DNA of 64,000 bases from the NCBI RefSeq assembly GCF_003014595.1, contig NZ_PYGK01000001.1, positions 434,001 through 498,000 on the forward strand, read 5' to 3'. Position 1 is the first letter of the stretch, and each line of letters starts with the position of its first letter. Below are positions 8,860 to 17,948 of the stretch, one piece after another. Position numbers and translations under genes: made by a program. A model generated the notes under the pieces. The model did no database searches. It saw only the letters and a list, made by a program, of their open reading frames with translations, and was not told the DNA's origin. This DNA is from Chitinophaga ginsengisoli (lineage in GTDB: Bacteria > Bacteroidota > Bacteroidia > Chitinophagales > Chitinophagaceae).

Positions 8860-9600
8860 TCAATAAGATTCATTGAAATAGAATAGATCTCCTCTGAGGC
8901 CAACAACGCCTTTATAGATCCCTTCACCCTCGTATTCGATCGCAAATGTCGTAGACCGTTGCTGATAAGCAGGATTGGGTTGCCAGTTCACGACCAAAAC
9001 GGAATCTGATGGCTTTTCCCAGGTACCTCTCAGCGTGTTCATTTGTTTTGAGAAGGTCGAATCATTTACTTTCTCGTAATAGTTCAGCGTACAGCTGCCA
9101 TCAGGATCAAAGGATACATCACAATGGTCTCCCGACAGGTAGCCCAGGTATTCGGCATCCTTTTTCATCCTGAGGAGTGATAGTTGCTTTTCACCCAGGG
9201 ATTTATTGTTGGCCGGTTTCCATGAGCCGCTGGCTTTAGCGAGCGAGGTATCCATCACCAGGGAGAAAACACCGTCGAACTCATGATCGCCGGGTTCGGC
9301 AAGCTGGATATCCAGTTTATCTCCTTTGTTGGTAATACTGCCGCTTACATTTCTTCTGAGGCCTTTGTGCGTATTATAACCGGCTATTTTGTTGCCGCTG
9401 CAATAGTTGATGGTGATGTAAATGGGACTGCCATCAAAATCACCTTTATAGGTGCCCAATATCCTTGCTTCCAGGGGAACCTCTTCTACGGCTTCTTTTG
9501 TGGTGGTACTGTCAGCGGTAGTGGTGGTGGTGCTTGGGGCGGATGGCCGGCATGCACTGATAAAGCATGCACCAATGAATGCTGTAATAATATATTTCAC
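8860..9600 (-). CDS. Lipoprotein of unknown function
   Basis: I place the start at GTG 9600, which gives a compact SPII signal (MKYIITAFIGACFISAC, Cys17). An in-frame ATG at 9651 would add 17 polar residues before the signal. After a Thr/Ser-rich linker the protein is beta-rich, with two related halves of lipocalin or META-like appearance (ILGTYKGDFDG and YLGYLSGDHCDV). No family is recognised. The gene precedes the DUF2306 membrane gene by 3 bp. Confidence 0.6.
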   Translation of the reverse strand: MKYIITAFIGACFISACRPSAPSTTTTTADSTTTKEAVEEVPLEARILGTYKGDFDGSPIYITINYCSGNKIAGYNTHKGLRRNVSGSITNKGDKLDIQLAEPGDHEFDGVFSLVMDTSLAKASGSWKPANNKSLGEKQLSLLRMKKDAEYLGYLSGDHCDVSFDPDGSCTLNYYEKVNDSTFSKQMNTLRGTWEKPSDSVLVVNWQPNPAYQQRSTTFAIEYEGEGIYKGVVGLRGDLFYFNESY

Positions 9601-9687
9601 AGGGTATTTTTTTGTAAAGTAAGTAATAAATGCAGACTTATGCTGCTCCATGGTTGAGAAAATGTTCCCCTCTTTTCTTCTTCCTTG

Positions 9688-10025
9688 TCAGCAACCCTGT
9701 TTGCGTTGCTGTTGTTGTGGGGTAGTGACTTGTGTATAGTGAAAAGTGTTTGTAATCAGGTTTATATCCACTTCCAGAACAGCCATATCGGAGGCGCATA
9801 TTTCGATATAATCCCGGACGGCTTTCTGTAACGGATAATCGAAATCCCACCGTAAGCTGGGCTTATTATCCCCGTTTTGATGCAACTTAAAGAGATAAGT
9901 AAGGTAGTCGTGAGTTCTGCTTTCAGCCGTCCTTTCACGCAGCCGGTCTTTTCGAGTTCTTCGCGCAGCCGGCTATTTAGCAGGATGGTTTCCTGCAACG
10001 TGTTTTCCATAGAACTTTCATCCAT
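9688..10025 (-). pseudogene. Small unknown gene split by a -1 frameshift
   Basis: Coding potential passes from one frame (start 10025, MDESSMENTLQETILLNSRL) to another that is open from 9972 to a stop at 9688 (contains DNKPSLRWDFDYPLQKAVRD). Joining the frames at the A4 run (9949-9952, T4 on the plus strand) gives a smooth, hydrophilic protein of ~110 residues with a helical N terminus. Neither frame alone is convincing: the first frame turns into low-quality sequence after the join. This may be a real mutation, a base-call error in a homopolymer, or a -1 slippage site. The protein family is not recognised. The 200 bp upstream (10026-10222) hold no convincing gene. Confidence 0.45.
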
Positions 10026-10222
10026 GACATGAATAAATTCTATGTACCAAGATATTTAAAACTCGCCGTTTCTTTTGTATATTTAGTGAAGTATTAATTC
10101 CGTGAGTAACGTATTTTTGCAACCCCTGTATCGCTTGCATTATCTGTTCTTTTTCGGGCATATTCGAGCATAGTAGCACAGCATATTTACCCAAATTTGA
10201 TAACAACCAAAATTTTTACTTC

Positions 10223-10807
10223 ATGAAACGAATGTCCTTCAACATTATTTCCTGCCTTTTACTGGCTTTCGCATTGTTTGCCGTATCGTGCGGTAAGGAT
10301 GGCGCTGCTGGTCCTGCCGGTCCCGCTGGTCCTGCTGGCCCCGCCGGTCCTGCTGGTCCCGCTGGCCCTGCCGGTCCGGAAGGTACTGCCAATGTGATCT
10401 ATTCTGACTGGCTGGATGTGACATTTAAGGCGGATACTGTCCATAACACAGACGGCACTATTGATACCATTGGTTATTTTTCGCAAATAAATGTAACCGG
10501 GCTTACACTCGATATGCTGACCAGTGGGGAGATCAAGGTTTACCTGAATGGCTTCAGCGCCGCAGACCCGACCGTTATACCGTTACCGTATATTAACGTC
10601 TTCTCTGGTTTGAGTATCACTTCGCTCTTCTACCTCAATACCATCGAACTGTATTCCAATGCGAATGTCGGCACTGTGACACAGAACAGTGTGAAATACC
10701 AGCAGTACAGGTATATCCTGATACCAGGAGGTACGCCGGCACGTAAAGCGCCGATAGACTGGAACAATTATAAAGCGGTGCAGCAATACCTGGGCTTGAA
10801 GAATTAA
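10223..10807 (+). CDS. Lipoprotein with collagen-like Gly-Pro-Ala repeat
   Basis: 194 residues. The SPII signal ends at Cys23 (LFAVSC). Immediately after the lipid anchor come GKDGAA, seven GPA triplets and one GPE, which would form a short collagen-like triple helix or stalk. The C-terminal ~140 residues are beta-rich and resemble the globular heads often found behind such stalks in Bacteroidota lipoproteins. Trimeric surface or periplasmic display is inferred. The repeat DNA uses mixed synonymous codons, so the triplets are maintained at protein level. A strong terminator follows. Confidence 0.8.
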   Translation: MKRMSFNIISCLLLAFALFAVSCGKDGAAGPAGPAGPAGPAGPAGPAGPAGPEGTANVIYSDWLDVTFKADTVHNTDGTIDTIGYFSQINVTGLTLDMLTSGEIKVYLNGFSAADPTVIPLPYINVFSGLSITSLFYLNTIELYSNANVGTVTQNSVKYQQYRYILIPGGTPARKAPIDWNNYKAVQQYLGLKN

Positions 10808-10883
10808 GCAGACAGCCAGGCATCTGATATTGTGTATATGTAGTGGGGTCTTTCTAACGGAGATAGACTAAACGATATATATG

Positions 10884-10939
10884 GGAACCAGGCATTGAAA
10901 ACGGGATAAGATCCTTAATCAATGCCTGGTTCCTTTTTT
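10884..10939. terminator. Strong terminator between convergent lipoprotein and obgE genes
   Basis: GGAACCAGGCATTG (10884-10897) is perfectly complementary to CAATGCCTGGTTCC (10920-10933) and is followed by TTTTTTATTT. It probably serves the plus strand and overlaps the stop region of obgE on the minus strand. Confidence 0.9.
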
Positions 10940-10941
10940 AT

Positions 10942-11946
10942 TTATTTTTCTGTATTACTGTTCAATGCCTGCCACAGCATATCTTTCAGCTCAGAGAGAC
11001 CTTGCTGGGTAACGGAAGAAATGAATACATGCGGCACATTATCAGGCAGTTCTTCTGAGATCGCTTCTTTCAGCTCATCGTCCAGCATATCGCTTTTGCT
11101 GATGGCCAGCAGGAACTGTTTATCCAGCAATTCAGGGTTGTATTGTTCCAGCTCATTTACCAGGATCTCAAAATCCTTTTTATGGTCCTGGCTATCTGCC
11201 GGGATCAGGAACAGCAGCACAGAGTTCCTCTCGATATGACGCAGGAAGCGGTGTCCCAGTCCTTTACCTTCGTGGGCCCCTTCAATGATACCAGGAAGGT
11301 CTGCTATCGCAAATGAACGGTCATTACGATAGGGTACCATGCCCAGGTTTGGGGTCAGGGTGGTAAATGCGTAGTCCGCTATTTTAGGTCTGGCAGCCGT
11401 GATGGTAGACAGCAGGGTTGACTTCCCCGCATTGGGGAATCCTACCAGCCCAACATCTGCCAGCATTTTCAATTCCAGCACTTTCCAGCCTTCTGTGCTG
11501 GGCATACCCGGTTGGGCATAATCAGGTGCCTGGTTGGTGGGCGATTTGAAAAAGTTGTTTCCACGTCCGCCCTGTCCGCCGGAAATCCAGATCACTTCTT
11601 CTCCATCCTGTAGGATTTCCGCCTCCAGATCGCCGGTTTCTTCATCAAATGCCTGGGTACCGAGGGGTACTTCAATGATGATATCTTCTCCGTTTTTACC
11701 GGTACTGTTATTGTCACGGCCGTTACCGCCATCTTCTGCCACCACGTTCTTATACCAGCGCAGGTGCAGCAGGGTCCATAGCTGGGAGTTCCCTTTCAGG
11801 ATAATATGCCCGCCACGGCCACCGTCACCACCATCGGGACCGGCTTCCGGGTTATATTTGGTACGCATGAAGTGTGCACTACCTGCACCTCCCTTACCAG
11901 ATTTGGCGTAGATCCTTATGTAATCAACAAAGTTGCCTCTTTCCAA
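10942..11946 (-). CDS. obgE: GTPase Obg
   Basis: The Gly-rich Obg fold at the N terminus ([28 protein letters not shown]) is followed by a GTPase domain with G1 GFPNAGKST and G3 DLPG. Obg binds the 50S subunit and acts in ribosome maturation and stress control. I chose TTG at 11946 because it yields [11 protein letters not shown], matching where homologues begin; an in-frame GTG at 11982 would add 12 unconserved residues. It lies downstream of adk but is separated from it by a hairpin terminator. The C-terminal OCT extension seen in some Obg proteins is absent. Confidence 0.93.
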   Translation of the reverse strand: MERGNFVDYIRIYAKSGKGGAGSAHFMRTKYNPEAGPDGGDGGRGGHIILKGNSQLWTLLHLRWYKNVVAEDGGNGRDNNSTGKNGEDIIIEVPLGTQAFDEETGDLEAEILQDGEEVIWISGGQGGRGNNFFKSPTNQAPDYAQPGMPSTEGWKVLELKMLADVGLVGFPNAGKSTLLSTITAARPKIADYAFTTLTPNLGMVPYRNDRSFAIADLPGIIEGAHEGKGLGHRFLRHIERNSVLLFLIPADSQDHKKDFEILVNELEQYNPELLDKQFLLAISKSDMLDDELKEAISEELPDNVPHVFISSVTQQGLSELKDMLWQALNSNTEK

Positions 11947-12001
11947 AGTATTTGATTTATGCTTAATGTTACGCGTCCCCACATGGGGGTGGCGTAAATA
12001 T

Positions 12002-12080
12002 AAAAACGCAAAGATCGTTAAGTTCAGGCATTTTAACTACGCCCAGGGCGCTAAAATGCTTACTTACAATCTTTGCGTTT
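12002..12080 (-). terminator. Nested hairpin between adk and obgE
   Basis: AAACGCAAAGAT (12004-12015) pairs with ATCTTTGCGTTT (12069-12080). Inside, GCATTTTA (12028-12035) pairs with TAAAATGC (12052-12059), and CGCCC pairs with GGGCG. On the minus strand the structure is followed by TTTTTATATTT, so it should end or attenuate adk transcription. Its core resembles sequences at 49724-49748 and 59711-59736. Confidence 0.7.
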
Positions 12081-12101
12081 AAAATATATAGAAGTAGTCT
12101 G

Positions 12102-12689
12102 TTATACTTTTTCTTCTACCAGGCTATCGATCTCCTTGCTCAGGCGCTCGAAAATTTCCTCAACGGAGCCTTCACCCTTGATCTTCTTGAACTTGCCGTA
12201 TTTGGCATAGTGGTCAGCTACAGGAGCAGTCTTATTATGATATTCCACAATACGGGCCCTGATCACATCTTCATTCGCATCGTCCGGACGGCCAGAGGTA
12301 GCACCTCTACCCAGCAGACGGCTGATCAGTTCATGCTCAGGTACTTCCAGCGCCAGTACAACGGAAATGGAAGTCTTCTTCAGGGCCAGTAATTTATCCA
12401 GCGCTTCTGCCTGGGCAGTAGTACGGGGAAATCCGTCAAAAATAAAGCCTCTTGCTTCCGGGTTGGCATCCAGTTTGGAGCTGATCATGCCGATCACCAC
12501 CTCATCCGGCACCAGTATACCCTGGTCCATCACTTTTTTGGCTTCAAGGCCAAGTGGTGTTTTGGCTTCAATCTCACTGCGCAGCAAATCGCCGGTGGAC
12601 AGGTGAATGAGCCCGAATTTATTAATCAGGTTAGCACTCTGAGTGCCCTTTCCGCTACCGGGAGGGCCAAATAAAATGATATTGACCAT
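12102..12689 (-). CDS. adk: Adenylate kinase
   Basis: 195 residues with the P-loop GPPGSGKGT at residues 8-16, the AMP-binding segment 'STGDLLR', 'GFPRT', and a short LID (GRGATSGRPDDANEDV) without zinc cysteines. It catalyses ATP + AMP = 2 ADP in the cytosol. Length fits the short-LID class. An exact -7 box lies 27 bp before the ATG. Confidence 0.96.
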   Translation of the reverse strand: MVNIILFGPPGSGKGTQSANLINKFGLIHLSTGDLLRSEIEAKTPLGLEAKKVMDQGILVPDEVVIGMISSKLDANPEARGFIFDGFPRTTAQAEALDKLLALKKTSISVVLALEVPEHELISRLLGRGATSGRPDDANEDVIRARIVEYHNKTAPVADHYAKYGKFKKIKGEGSVEEIFERLSKEIDSLVEEKV

Positions 12690-12716
12690 GTTTTAAAAAA
12701 AGCTTTAGCAAGACTG

Positions 12717-12724
12717 CAAATATA
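12717..12724 (-). promoter_or_regulatory. -7 box of the adk promoter (TATATTTG)
   Basis: This is an exact match, on the minus strand, to the Bacteroidota housekeeping -7 consensus TAnnTTTG, 27 bp upstream of the adk start. No clear -33 TTG is seen at the usual spacing. Confidence 0.6.
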
Positions 12725-13060
12725 GCAAACAATTGAATGTATTGGTAACTAAAATTGCAATTGCTTGAATAACGTAAAATATTTAAGAAATTTCCTAGAT
12801 ATGTTTTAATGATTTGCTGTAAATAATGGAATATTTTTAAGAAGTTCACTGTTGATGTGTAACGGTTAACGCATCGTTTTTACAGACATTATATAAATAA
12901 ATCATACCACAGGTTAACGTAAATATAAACATTTCTACTGCCGTATGAAGTCACGGATCAAATTGTCGAGCAAAAAAATTTAGCTGTTTAAACATAAAAA
13001 TATTCGGATCGATGGTCCGCATGTGATCTACTATGGAGTAATAATTTGTAAGTTTAGTCG
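12725..13060. other. AT-rich divergent intergenic region, no gene seen
   Basis: 336 bp between the adk promoter and the GH3 fusion gene. It is AT-rich with no credible reading frame and no long hairpin. It presumably carries the promoter of the GH3 gene, but no exact TAnnTTTG box is close to that start; TAATTTG near 13043 is one base short. Confidence 0.5.
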
Positions 13061-16000
13061 ATGATGATGAAGCAATTAATGATTTTAGGTCTCTCTTCAC
13101 TATGCATGATAGGAGGGGGTATGCCCCGGCGGATGCCTGGAAAGGAACCAGGGCCTGGAACGCCAAAACAGGTGCTAAAGGATACAAAAAGCAGTAAACC
13201 GGTAAAAGTAAAACAGGATGATGGTGCCGCCCATTGGGTGGACAGCGTCTTCGAATCCCTGAACGACGATGAACGTATTGCCCAGCTGATCATGATCCGG
13301 GCACATTCCAACCTCGGTGCAGACCACGTTAGAAAAGTTACGCAAGACATTCAGGACAACAAAGTCGGAGGCCTCATCTTCTTCCAGGGAGGTCCGGTAC
13401 GGCAAGCCAATCTTACTAATTACTACCAATCCATCTCCAAAACCCCGCTGATGATTGCCATAGACGGGGAATGGGGCCTGGGTATGCGCCTGGACAGTGT
13501 AACGCCCCTGCCGCGTCAGCTGATGCTGGGCGCCATGCAGGACAGCTCACTGGCCTACAGGTACGGACAGGTACTGGCCATGCAATGCAAGCGCCTGGGT
13601 ATTCATGTGGACTATGCCCCAGACATGGACGTGAATAACAACCCTAACAATCCGGTGATCAATGACCGTTCCTTTGGTCAGGATAAATTCCAGGTAGCGC
13701 GCATGGGTGTGCAGGTCATCAAAGGCCTGCAGGACCAGAACGTGATGGCGGTGGTTAAACACTTTCCCGGTCACGGAGACACGGATGTAGACTCTCATCT
13801 CGATATGCCGGTGATCCGTAAAAGCAGGCAACAGCTGGATTCGCTGGAGCTCTATCCTTTCCGCAAGGCAATAGAAGCAGGCGTGCAGAGTGTGATGATG
13901 GCACACCTGTACATTCCGGCGCTCGACAGCACGCCTAATACACCCACTTCCATTTCGCATAAAGCCATTACCGACTTTCTGAAGGGAGAGCTCGGTTATA
14001 AAGGCATTGTCATCACAGATGCACTGGAAATGAAGGGGATCGCCAAGTTCTATACTGGCGGGGAAGAGGCTGCCCAATCTCTGCTGGCAGGTAACGATAT
14101 GATGATGCTGCCTTCCACTGCTTCAGGAAGTGTAGACGCCATCAAACGTGCTATCAGAAGAGGACAGATCTCTAAAGAAGAAGTATATGAGCGGGTAAAG
14201 AAGGTGCTGCTGGCCAAGTATAAACTGGGATTGAACAAGCCGCAGGTCATCGATGTGAATAACCTCACCAGTGATCTGAATGCGGCCACAGATTCCCTGA
14301 CCAGGAATATCGCGCAGCATGCCATTACTTTACTCAAGAATGATAATAACCTGATTCCCTTCAACCAGCTTACGCCCGGTAAGGTCGCGGTGATTGCAGT
14401 AGGTGCGGATGTGAATAATGCTTTCCTGCAAACGGTGAAAGCCATCCGGCCGGATGTGAATTCTTTCATTTTCACGGCCCGTCAGGCGGAAACACAGGTG
14501 CCACAGGTAGTGGAACGCCTGAAGCGGGATTATCAGGCGGTGATTATCAGCCTGCATAACTATGGCCGCCGTCCGGCAAACAATTTCGGCATCAGTTCAG
14601 CTGAGCGCTTGCTGATCCAGCAATTGCAGCAGGAAATGCCTTCAGCTACCGTTGTATTTGGGAACCCGTATGCTATCCAGTATTTCTGCGATGCGCCAAC
14701 CATTATCGCCGCTTATGAGGATGATGAGATCACACAACGTACAGCGGCCGCTATCCTGTTTGGCCAGCAGGTGGCAAAGGGAAAACTGCCGGTAACGGTA
14801 TGTCCTAACTTCCCTTATGGAACCGGTATTATTCAGGCTCAGACGCCGCCGGCCCCGGTTGTGAAAGCAGAATTGCAGCATGTGAAACCGGAAACAGTGG
14901 GGATGAGCAGCCAGGTACTACAGAAGATAGATGTACTGGCCAACCAGATGATCGTCAAAGGCGCTGCACCAGGTTGTGAGATCCTGGCTATGAAAGATGG
15001 TAAGATCGTGTACGATAAAACCTTCGGATATTTTGATTACAGTAAGCGCGAACCTGTTACCACCAGCGCCTTATATGATCTGGCGTCGGTGACCAAAATA
15101 TGTGCTACCACCATCTCTGTGATGCGTTTGTACGACGAAGGAAAAATCAACCTCGATGGCAAACTGGGAGATTATCTGCCATGGGTGAAAGGCTCCAACA
15201 AGGAAGGTCTGCGCATCCGCGATATACTGCTGCACCAGGCAGGACTGGTGGCCTTCATTCCCTTCTACAAAGATGTGATAGATGCCAAAGGAGTACCGGA
15301 TACCACCCTGTTCCACGCCTATGCAGATTCTACCTTCTCCGTGCGGGTAGCGGAACATATGTACATGAGAAGCGATTATGTGGATACAATGTATCGCCGC
15401 ATCCTGGATAGTCCGCTGAAACCACAGCAGGGATATGTGTATAGCGACAATGACTTCATCTTCCTGGGAGAGATAGTAGAACAACTAACAGGCAAAAAAC
15501 TGAACCGTTATGTGCGGGAAACGTTCTATGAACCGCTGGGGATGGCAAATACAGGCTTCCGTCCGCGGGAACGCTTCCAGTTATCACAGCTGGCGCCTAC
15601 AGAAAATGAACCTGTCTTCCGCCGTCAGTGGATACGTGGAGATGTACATGATCCGGGCGCTGCCATGTTTGGCGGTGTGGCAGGACATGCCGGACTGTTC
15701 TCTACGGCAGAGGACCTGGGTATTCTCATGCAGATGTTATTGAATGGAGGTAAATACGACGGAAAGGAATATATCAAATCTGAAACGCTGCAGTTGTTCA
15801 CTGCCTATAACAGCAATATGAGCAGGCGCGGACTGGGCTTTGATAAGCCGGAGAAAGACAATGGCAAACATGGAGAAGCATACCCATGTAAGAGTGCGTC
15901 GCCGCTGACGTTTGGGCATACCGGATTTACAGGCACCTGTATATGGGTAGACCCGCAGTCACAGTTGGTATTCATCTTCCTGAGCAACCGTGTCTGCCCG

Positions 16001-16090
16001 GCAGGCGGGGATAACAAGAAGCTGATAACACAGCATGTGCGCGAGAATATGATGGAAGTGCTGTATGAGGCGATGGAAGGGAAGAAATAG
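13061..16090 (+). CDS. GH3 beta-N-acetylglucosaminidase fused to a beta-lactamase-type serine hydrolase
   Basis: 1009 residues. The N-terminal half is a NagZ-type GH3 domain: KHFPGHGDTDVDSH (233-246) is the catalytic His/Asp loop and Asp320 in 'VITDALEM' is the expected nucleophile. A GH3 C-terminal domain follows. From about residue 630 there is a class-C beta-lactamase fold with Ser676-x-x-Lys679 (SVTK), a Tyr motif 'YSDND' and 'HTGFTG' near the end. GH3 NagZ enzymes recycle peptidoglycan GlcNAc, and the second domain may be an esterase or DD-peptidase. Both active sites appear intact. The gene ends at a strong terminator. Confidence 0.9.
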   Translation: MMMKQLMILGLSSLCMIGGGMPRRMPGKEPGPGTPKQVLKDTKSSKPVKVKQDDGAAHWVDSVFESLNDDERIAQLIMIRAHSNLGADHVRKVTQDIQDNKVGGLIFFQGGPVRQANLTNYYQSISKTPLMIAIDGEWGLGMRLDSVTPLPRQLMLGAMQDSSLAYRYGQVLAMQCKRLGIHVDYAPDMDVNNNPNNPVINDRSFGQDKFQVARMGVQVIKGLQDQNVMAVVKHFPGHGDTDVDSHLDMPVIRKSRQQLDSLELYPFRKAIEAGVQSVMMAHLYIPALDSTPNTPTSISHKAITDFLKGELGYKGIVITDALEMKGIAKFYTGGEEAAQSLLAGNDMMMLPSTASGSVDAIKRAIRRGQISKEEVYERVKKVLLAKYKLGLNKPQVIDVNNLTSDLNAATDSLTRNIAQHAITLLKNDNNLIPFNQLTPGKVAVIAVGADVNNAFLQTVKAIRPDVNSFIFTARQAETQVPQVVERLKRDYQAVIISLHNYGRRPANNFGISSAERLLIQQLQQEMPSATVVFGNPYAIQYFCDAPTIIAAYEDDEITQRTAAAILFGQQVAKGKLPVTVCPNFPYGTGIIQAQTPPAPVVKAELQHVKPETVGMSSQVLQKIDVLANQMIVKGAAPGCEILAMKDGKIVYDKTFGYFDYSKREPVTTSALYDLASVTKICATTISVMRLYDEGKINLDGKLGDYLPWVKGSNKEGLRIRDILLHQAGLVAFIPFYKDVIDAKGVPDTTLFHAYADSTFSVRVAEHMYMRSDYVDTMYRRILDSPLKPQQGYVYSDNDFIFLGEIVEQLTGKKLNRYVRETFYEPLGMANTGFRPRERFQLSQLAPTENEPVFRRQWIRGDVHDPGAAMFGGVAGHAGLFSTAEDLGILMQMLLNGGKYDGKEYIKSETLQLFTAYNSNMSRRGLGFDKPEKDNGKHGEAYPCKSASPLTFGHTGFTGTCIWVDPQSQLVFIFLSNRVCPAGGDNKKLITQHVRENMMEVLYEAMEGKK

Positions 16091-16115
16091 GTATAGGAGA
16101 GCGGGATAAATAGGC

Positions 16116-16168
16116 AATAGTGCCAGGTGAAGTATGCCTTTACGGCCATTCATCTGGCACTATTTTTT
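16116..16168. terminator. Hairpin terminator between convergent genes
   Basis: AATAGTGCCAGGTGAA (from 16116) pairs, with one G-U type change, with TTCATCTGGCACTATT. It is followed by a run of seven T on the plus strand and ends the GH3 fusion gene. Confidence 0.88.
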
Positions 16169-16200
16169 TATGATTCCCAATATCTTTCTGTACGGATTGC

Positions 16201-16629
16201 TTATTGTACTGATACTGTTCTATTGATACTTGTTTCTGTCTTGATGTTCACAGTCTTTTCTGCCAGTCTGTTCCTGCCTCTTCTGATCTCGAAAGTATAA
16301 GTTCCGTCCTGCAGTTCCTGCATGTTAAATTTTGCTACATACAGCATGGTAACAGGCAGTGATTCCTGGTGCAGTACATAGTTGTTGGCATCCTTGATGC
16401 TTAATGTTACTTTCTCAATGCCGGGATTCTCAACAGTGATCTTAAATACAAGTGCTTCAGGATCGAGCTGGGCAACTTTCAGTTTGAAGGTAGTTACCGG
16501 AGCTGGGGTTTCATCATTGTTCACTACCATGCTTACATTGGTGTCGTTGTATGCATAGGTAGCCTCCTGGGCTTTCGAAAAAGATACGTTTACGAGGATG
16601 GCGGCTAATAAAAACGATATGCGTTTCAT
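16201..16629 (-). CDS. Secreted beta-rich protein of unknown function
   Basis: 142 residues with a Sec signal peptide ending SFSKA before Gln. The mature part reads as a single immunoglobulin-like beta sandwich (KVTLSIKDANNYVLHQ, then DGTYTFEIRRG), similar in style to secretion-tail or DUF3244 domains of Bacteroidota, but no family can be named with certainty. It is monocistronic, with its stop facing the terminator at 16116-16168. A near-consensus box GATCTTTG lies about 80 bp upstream on the minus strand. Confidence 0.65.
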   Translation of the reverse strand: MKRISFLLAAILVNVSFSKAQEATYAYNDTNVSMVVNNDETPAPVTTFKLKVAQLDPEALVFKITVENPGIEKVTLSIKDANNYVLHQESLPVTMLYVAKFNMQELQDGTYTFEIRRGRNRLAEKTVNIKTETSINRTVSVQ

Positions 16630-16812
16630 ACAAAAATTGTTTGTTTTTGTTTAGATGGTGTTGTCCTGTTTGTATTAGCTAATACATGGTTCCTTAATTC
16701 GCCGCAAAGATCGGTGGGATACATTAACGGAAAGTTACGCGTAGGTTAAGATAGGATTATGAAACGGTCAGGAAGAGATGACGAATGTCATTCTTAATTG
16801 TTAATTGATACC

Positions 16813-16820
16813 TACCTTTG
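16813..16820 (+). promoter_or_regulatory. -7 box of the ctaA promoter (TACCTTTG)
   Basis: Exact TAnnTTTG match ending only 9 bp before ATG 16830. It decides the start: a TTG at 16818 lies inside the box and cannot be used, so translation begins at 16830 on a nearly leaderless mRNA. Confidence 0.65.
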
Positions 16821-16829
16821 CTGGCGTTT

Positions 16830-17882
16830 ATGGAAAAATCGAGATTACAACAACAGCGGCCGGTGGCTATCTGGCTATATATAGGAGTGGGAATGCTGAT
16901 CGTTCAGGTTTTGCTGGGAGGTATCACCAGGCTGACCGGTTCGGGGCTGTCCATCACAGAATGGAAACCTATTCTGGGGGCGTTGCCTCCTATGACAGAA
17001 GCCGCCTGGCAGGAAGCTTTTGATAAATATAAAGAGATCGCCCAGTACCAGTACGTGAACCGGCATTTTACGCTGTCCGATTTTAAAGCCATTTACTTCT
17101 GGGAATGGCTGCACCGTGACTGGGCCCGCTTCATCGGGGTGGTATTCGCCATTCCATTTGTTTATTTTCTTATTAAGAAGAAACTGGACGCTTCTATGGT
17201 GAAACCGATGGTTATCCTGTTTATCCTGGGGGGCTTACAAGGCGCTATCGGATGGATCATGGTACAGAGCGGTCTGAATACAGAAGACCTGTATGTGAGC
17301 CATATACGCCTGGCCGTTCACTTTATTGCTGCGTTGGTATTACTCTGTTATACATTCTGGTTTGCCCTGAAATTGAGCACTGACAAGAAGGAAGTTTTAT
17401 CCATGCCCGGCCTGCGCAAACTGAACGGCTGGCTGCTGGGAATACTGACCTTACAACTGATCTTTGGCGCATTCATGGCGGGCCTGCATGCCGCGTTGGT
17501 AGCGAATACCTGGCCTGATATCAATGGTATGTGGTGGCCGGTGGGCATGTTCACACAGGGCAATCTACTGACAGATATTACGCACAATGCGATCACTATA
17601 CAGTTCATTCACCGTGGACTGGCCTATCTTATCACTATCCTGGTGGTAATATGGTGGTGGAAAACTTCGGAAGCACCCGAGCACAGTCTGCTGCACCGCA
17701 TCCGTTACGTGCCTTTACTGCTGGTATTGCTGCAGGTAATGCTGGGAGTGCTCACCCTGCTTGGCAGTCAGGTAAGGATACCCATTCTGCAGGCCATACT
17801 TCACCAGGGTGTGGGGATGTTGTTATTACTTTCTCTCGTATGGACTTTATACCTCAGCAGAAATAAGGCAGCCAAAGTATAG
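16830..17882 (+). CDS. ctaA: Heme A synthase (COX15/CtaA family)
   Basis: About 350 residues and eight membrane helices. Family motifs are present: 'GGITRLTGSGLSITEWKP' in the first loop, 'EWLHRDWARFIG' and 'IHRGLAY' with the heme-ligating histidines, and 'HIRLAVHF'. The enzyme oxidises the C8 methyl of heme O to give heme A for aa3-type oxidases. Length and layout fit the eukaryote/proteobacteria-like two-repeat form. The gene is transcribed alone from the box at 16813-16820. No cytochrome oxidase gene is in the window. Confidence 0.9.
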   Translation: MEKSRLQQQRPVAIWLYIGVGMLIVQVLLGGITRLTGSGLSITEWKPILGALPPMTEAAWQEAFDKYKEIAQYQYVNRHFTLSDFKAIYFWEWLHRDWARFIGVVFAIPFVYFLIKKKLDASMVKPMVILFILGGLQGAIGWIMVQSGLNTEDLYVSHIRLAVHFIAALVLLCYTFWFALKLSTDKKEVLSMPGLRKLNGWLLGILTLQLIFGAFMAGLHAALVANTWPDINGMWWPVGMFTQGNLLTDITHNAITIQFIHRGLAYLITILVVIWWWKTSEAPEHSLLHRIRYVPLLLVLLQVMLGVLTLLGSQVRIPILQAILHQGVGMLLLLSLVWTLYLSRNKAAKV

Positions 17883-17948
17883 GAGATCAAAGATCCGGCT
17901 AAGAACATGTTAAACTTTTTCGTAAGTTTATTGTAATTAGCGTAACGG

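Noticed and set aside
10018..10206. 62-codon minus-strand frame upstream of the frameshifted gene
   Set aside because: It has a TTG start, no family resemblance, composition like random AT-rich DNA, and overlaps the start of the next frame. Not called as a gene.
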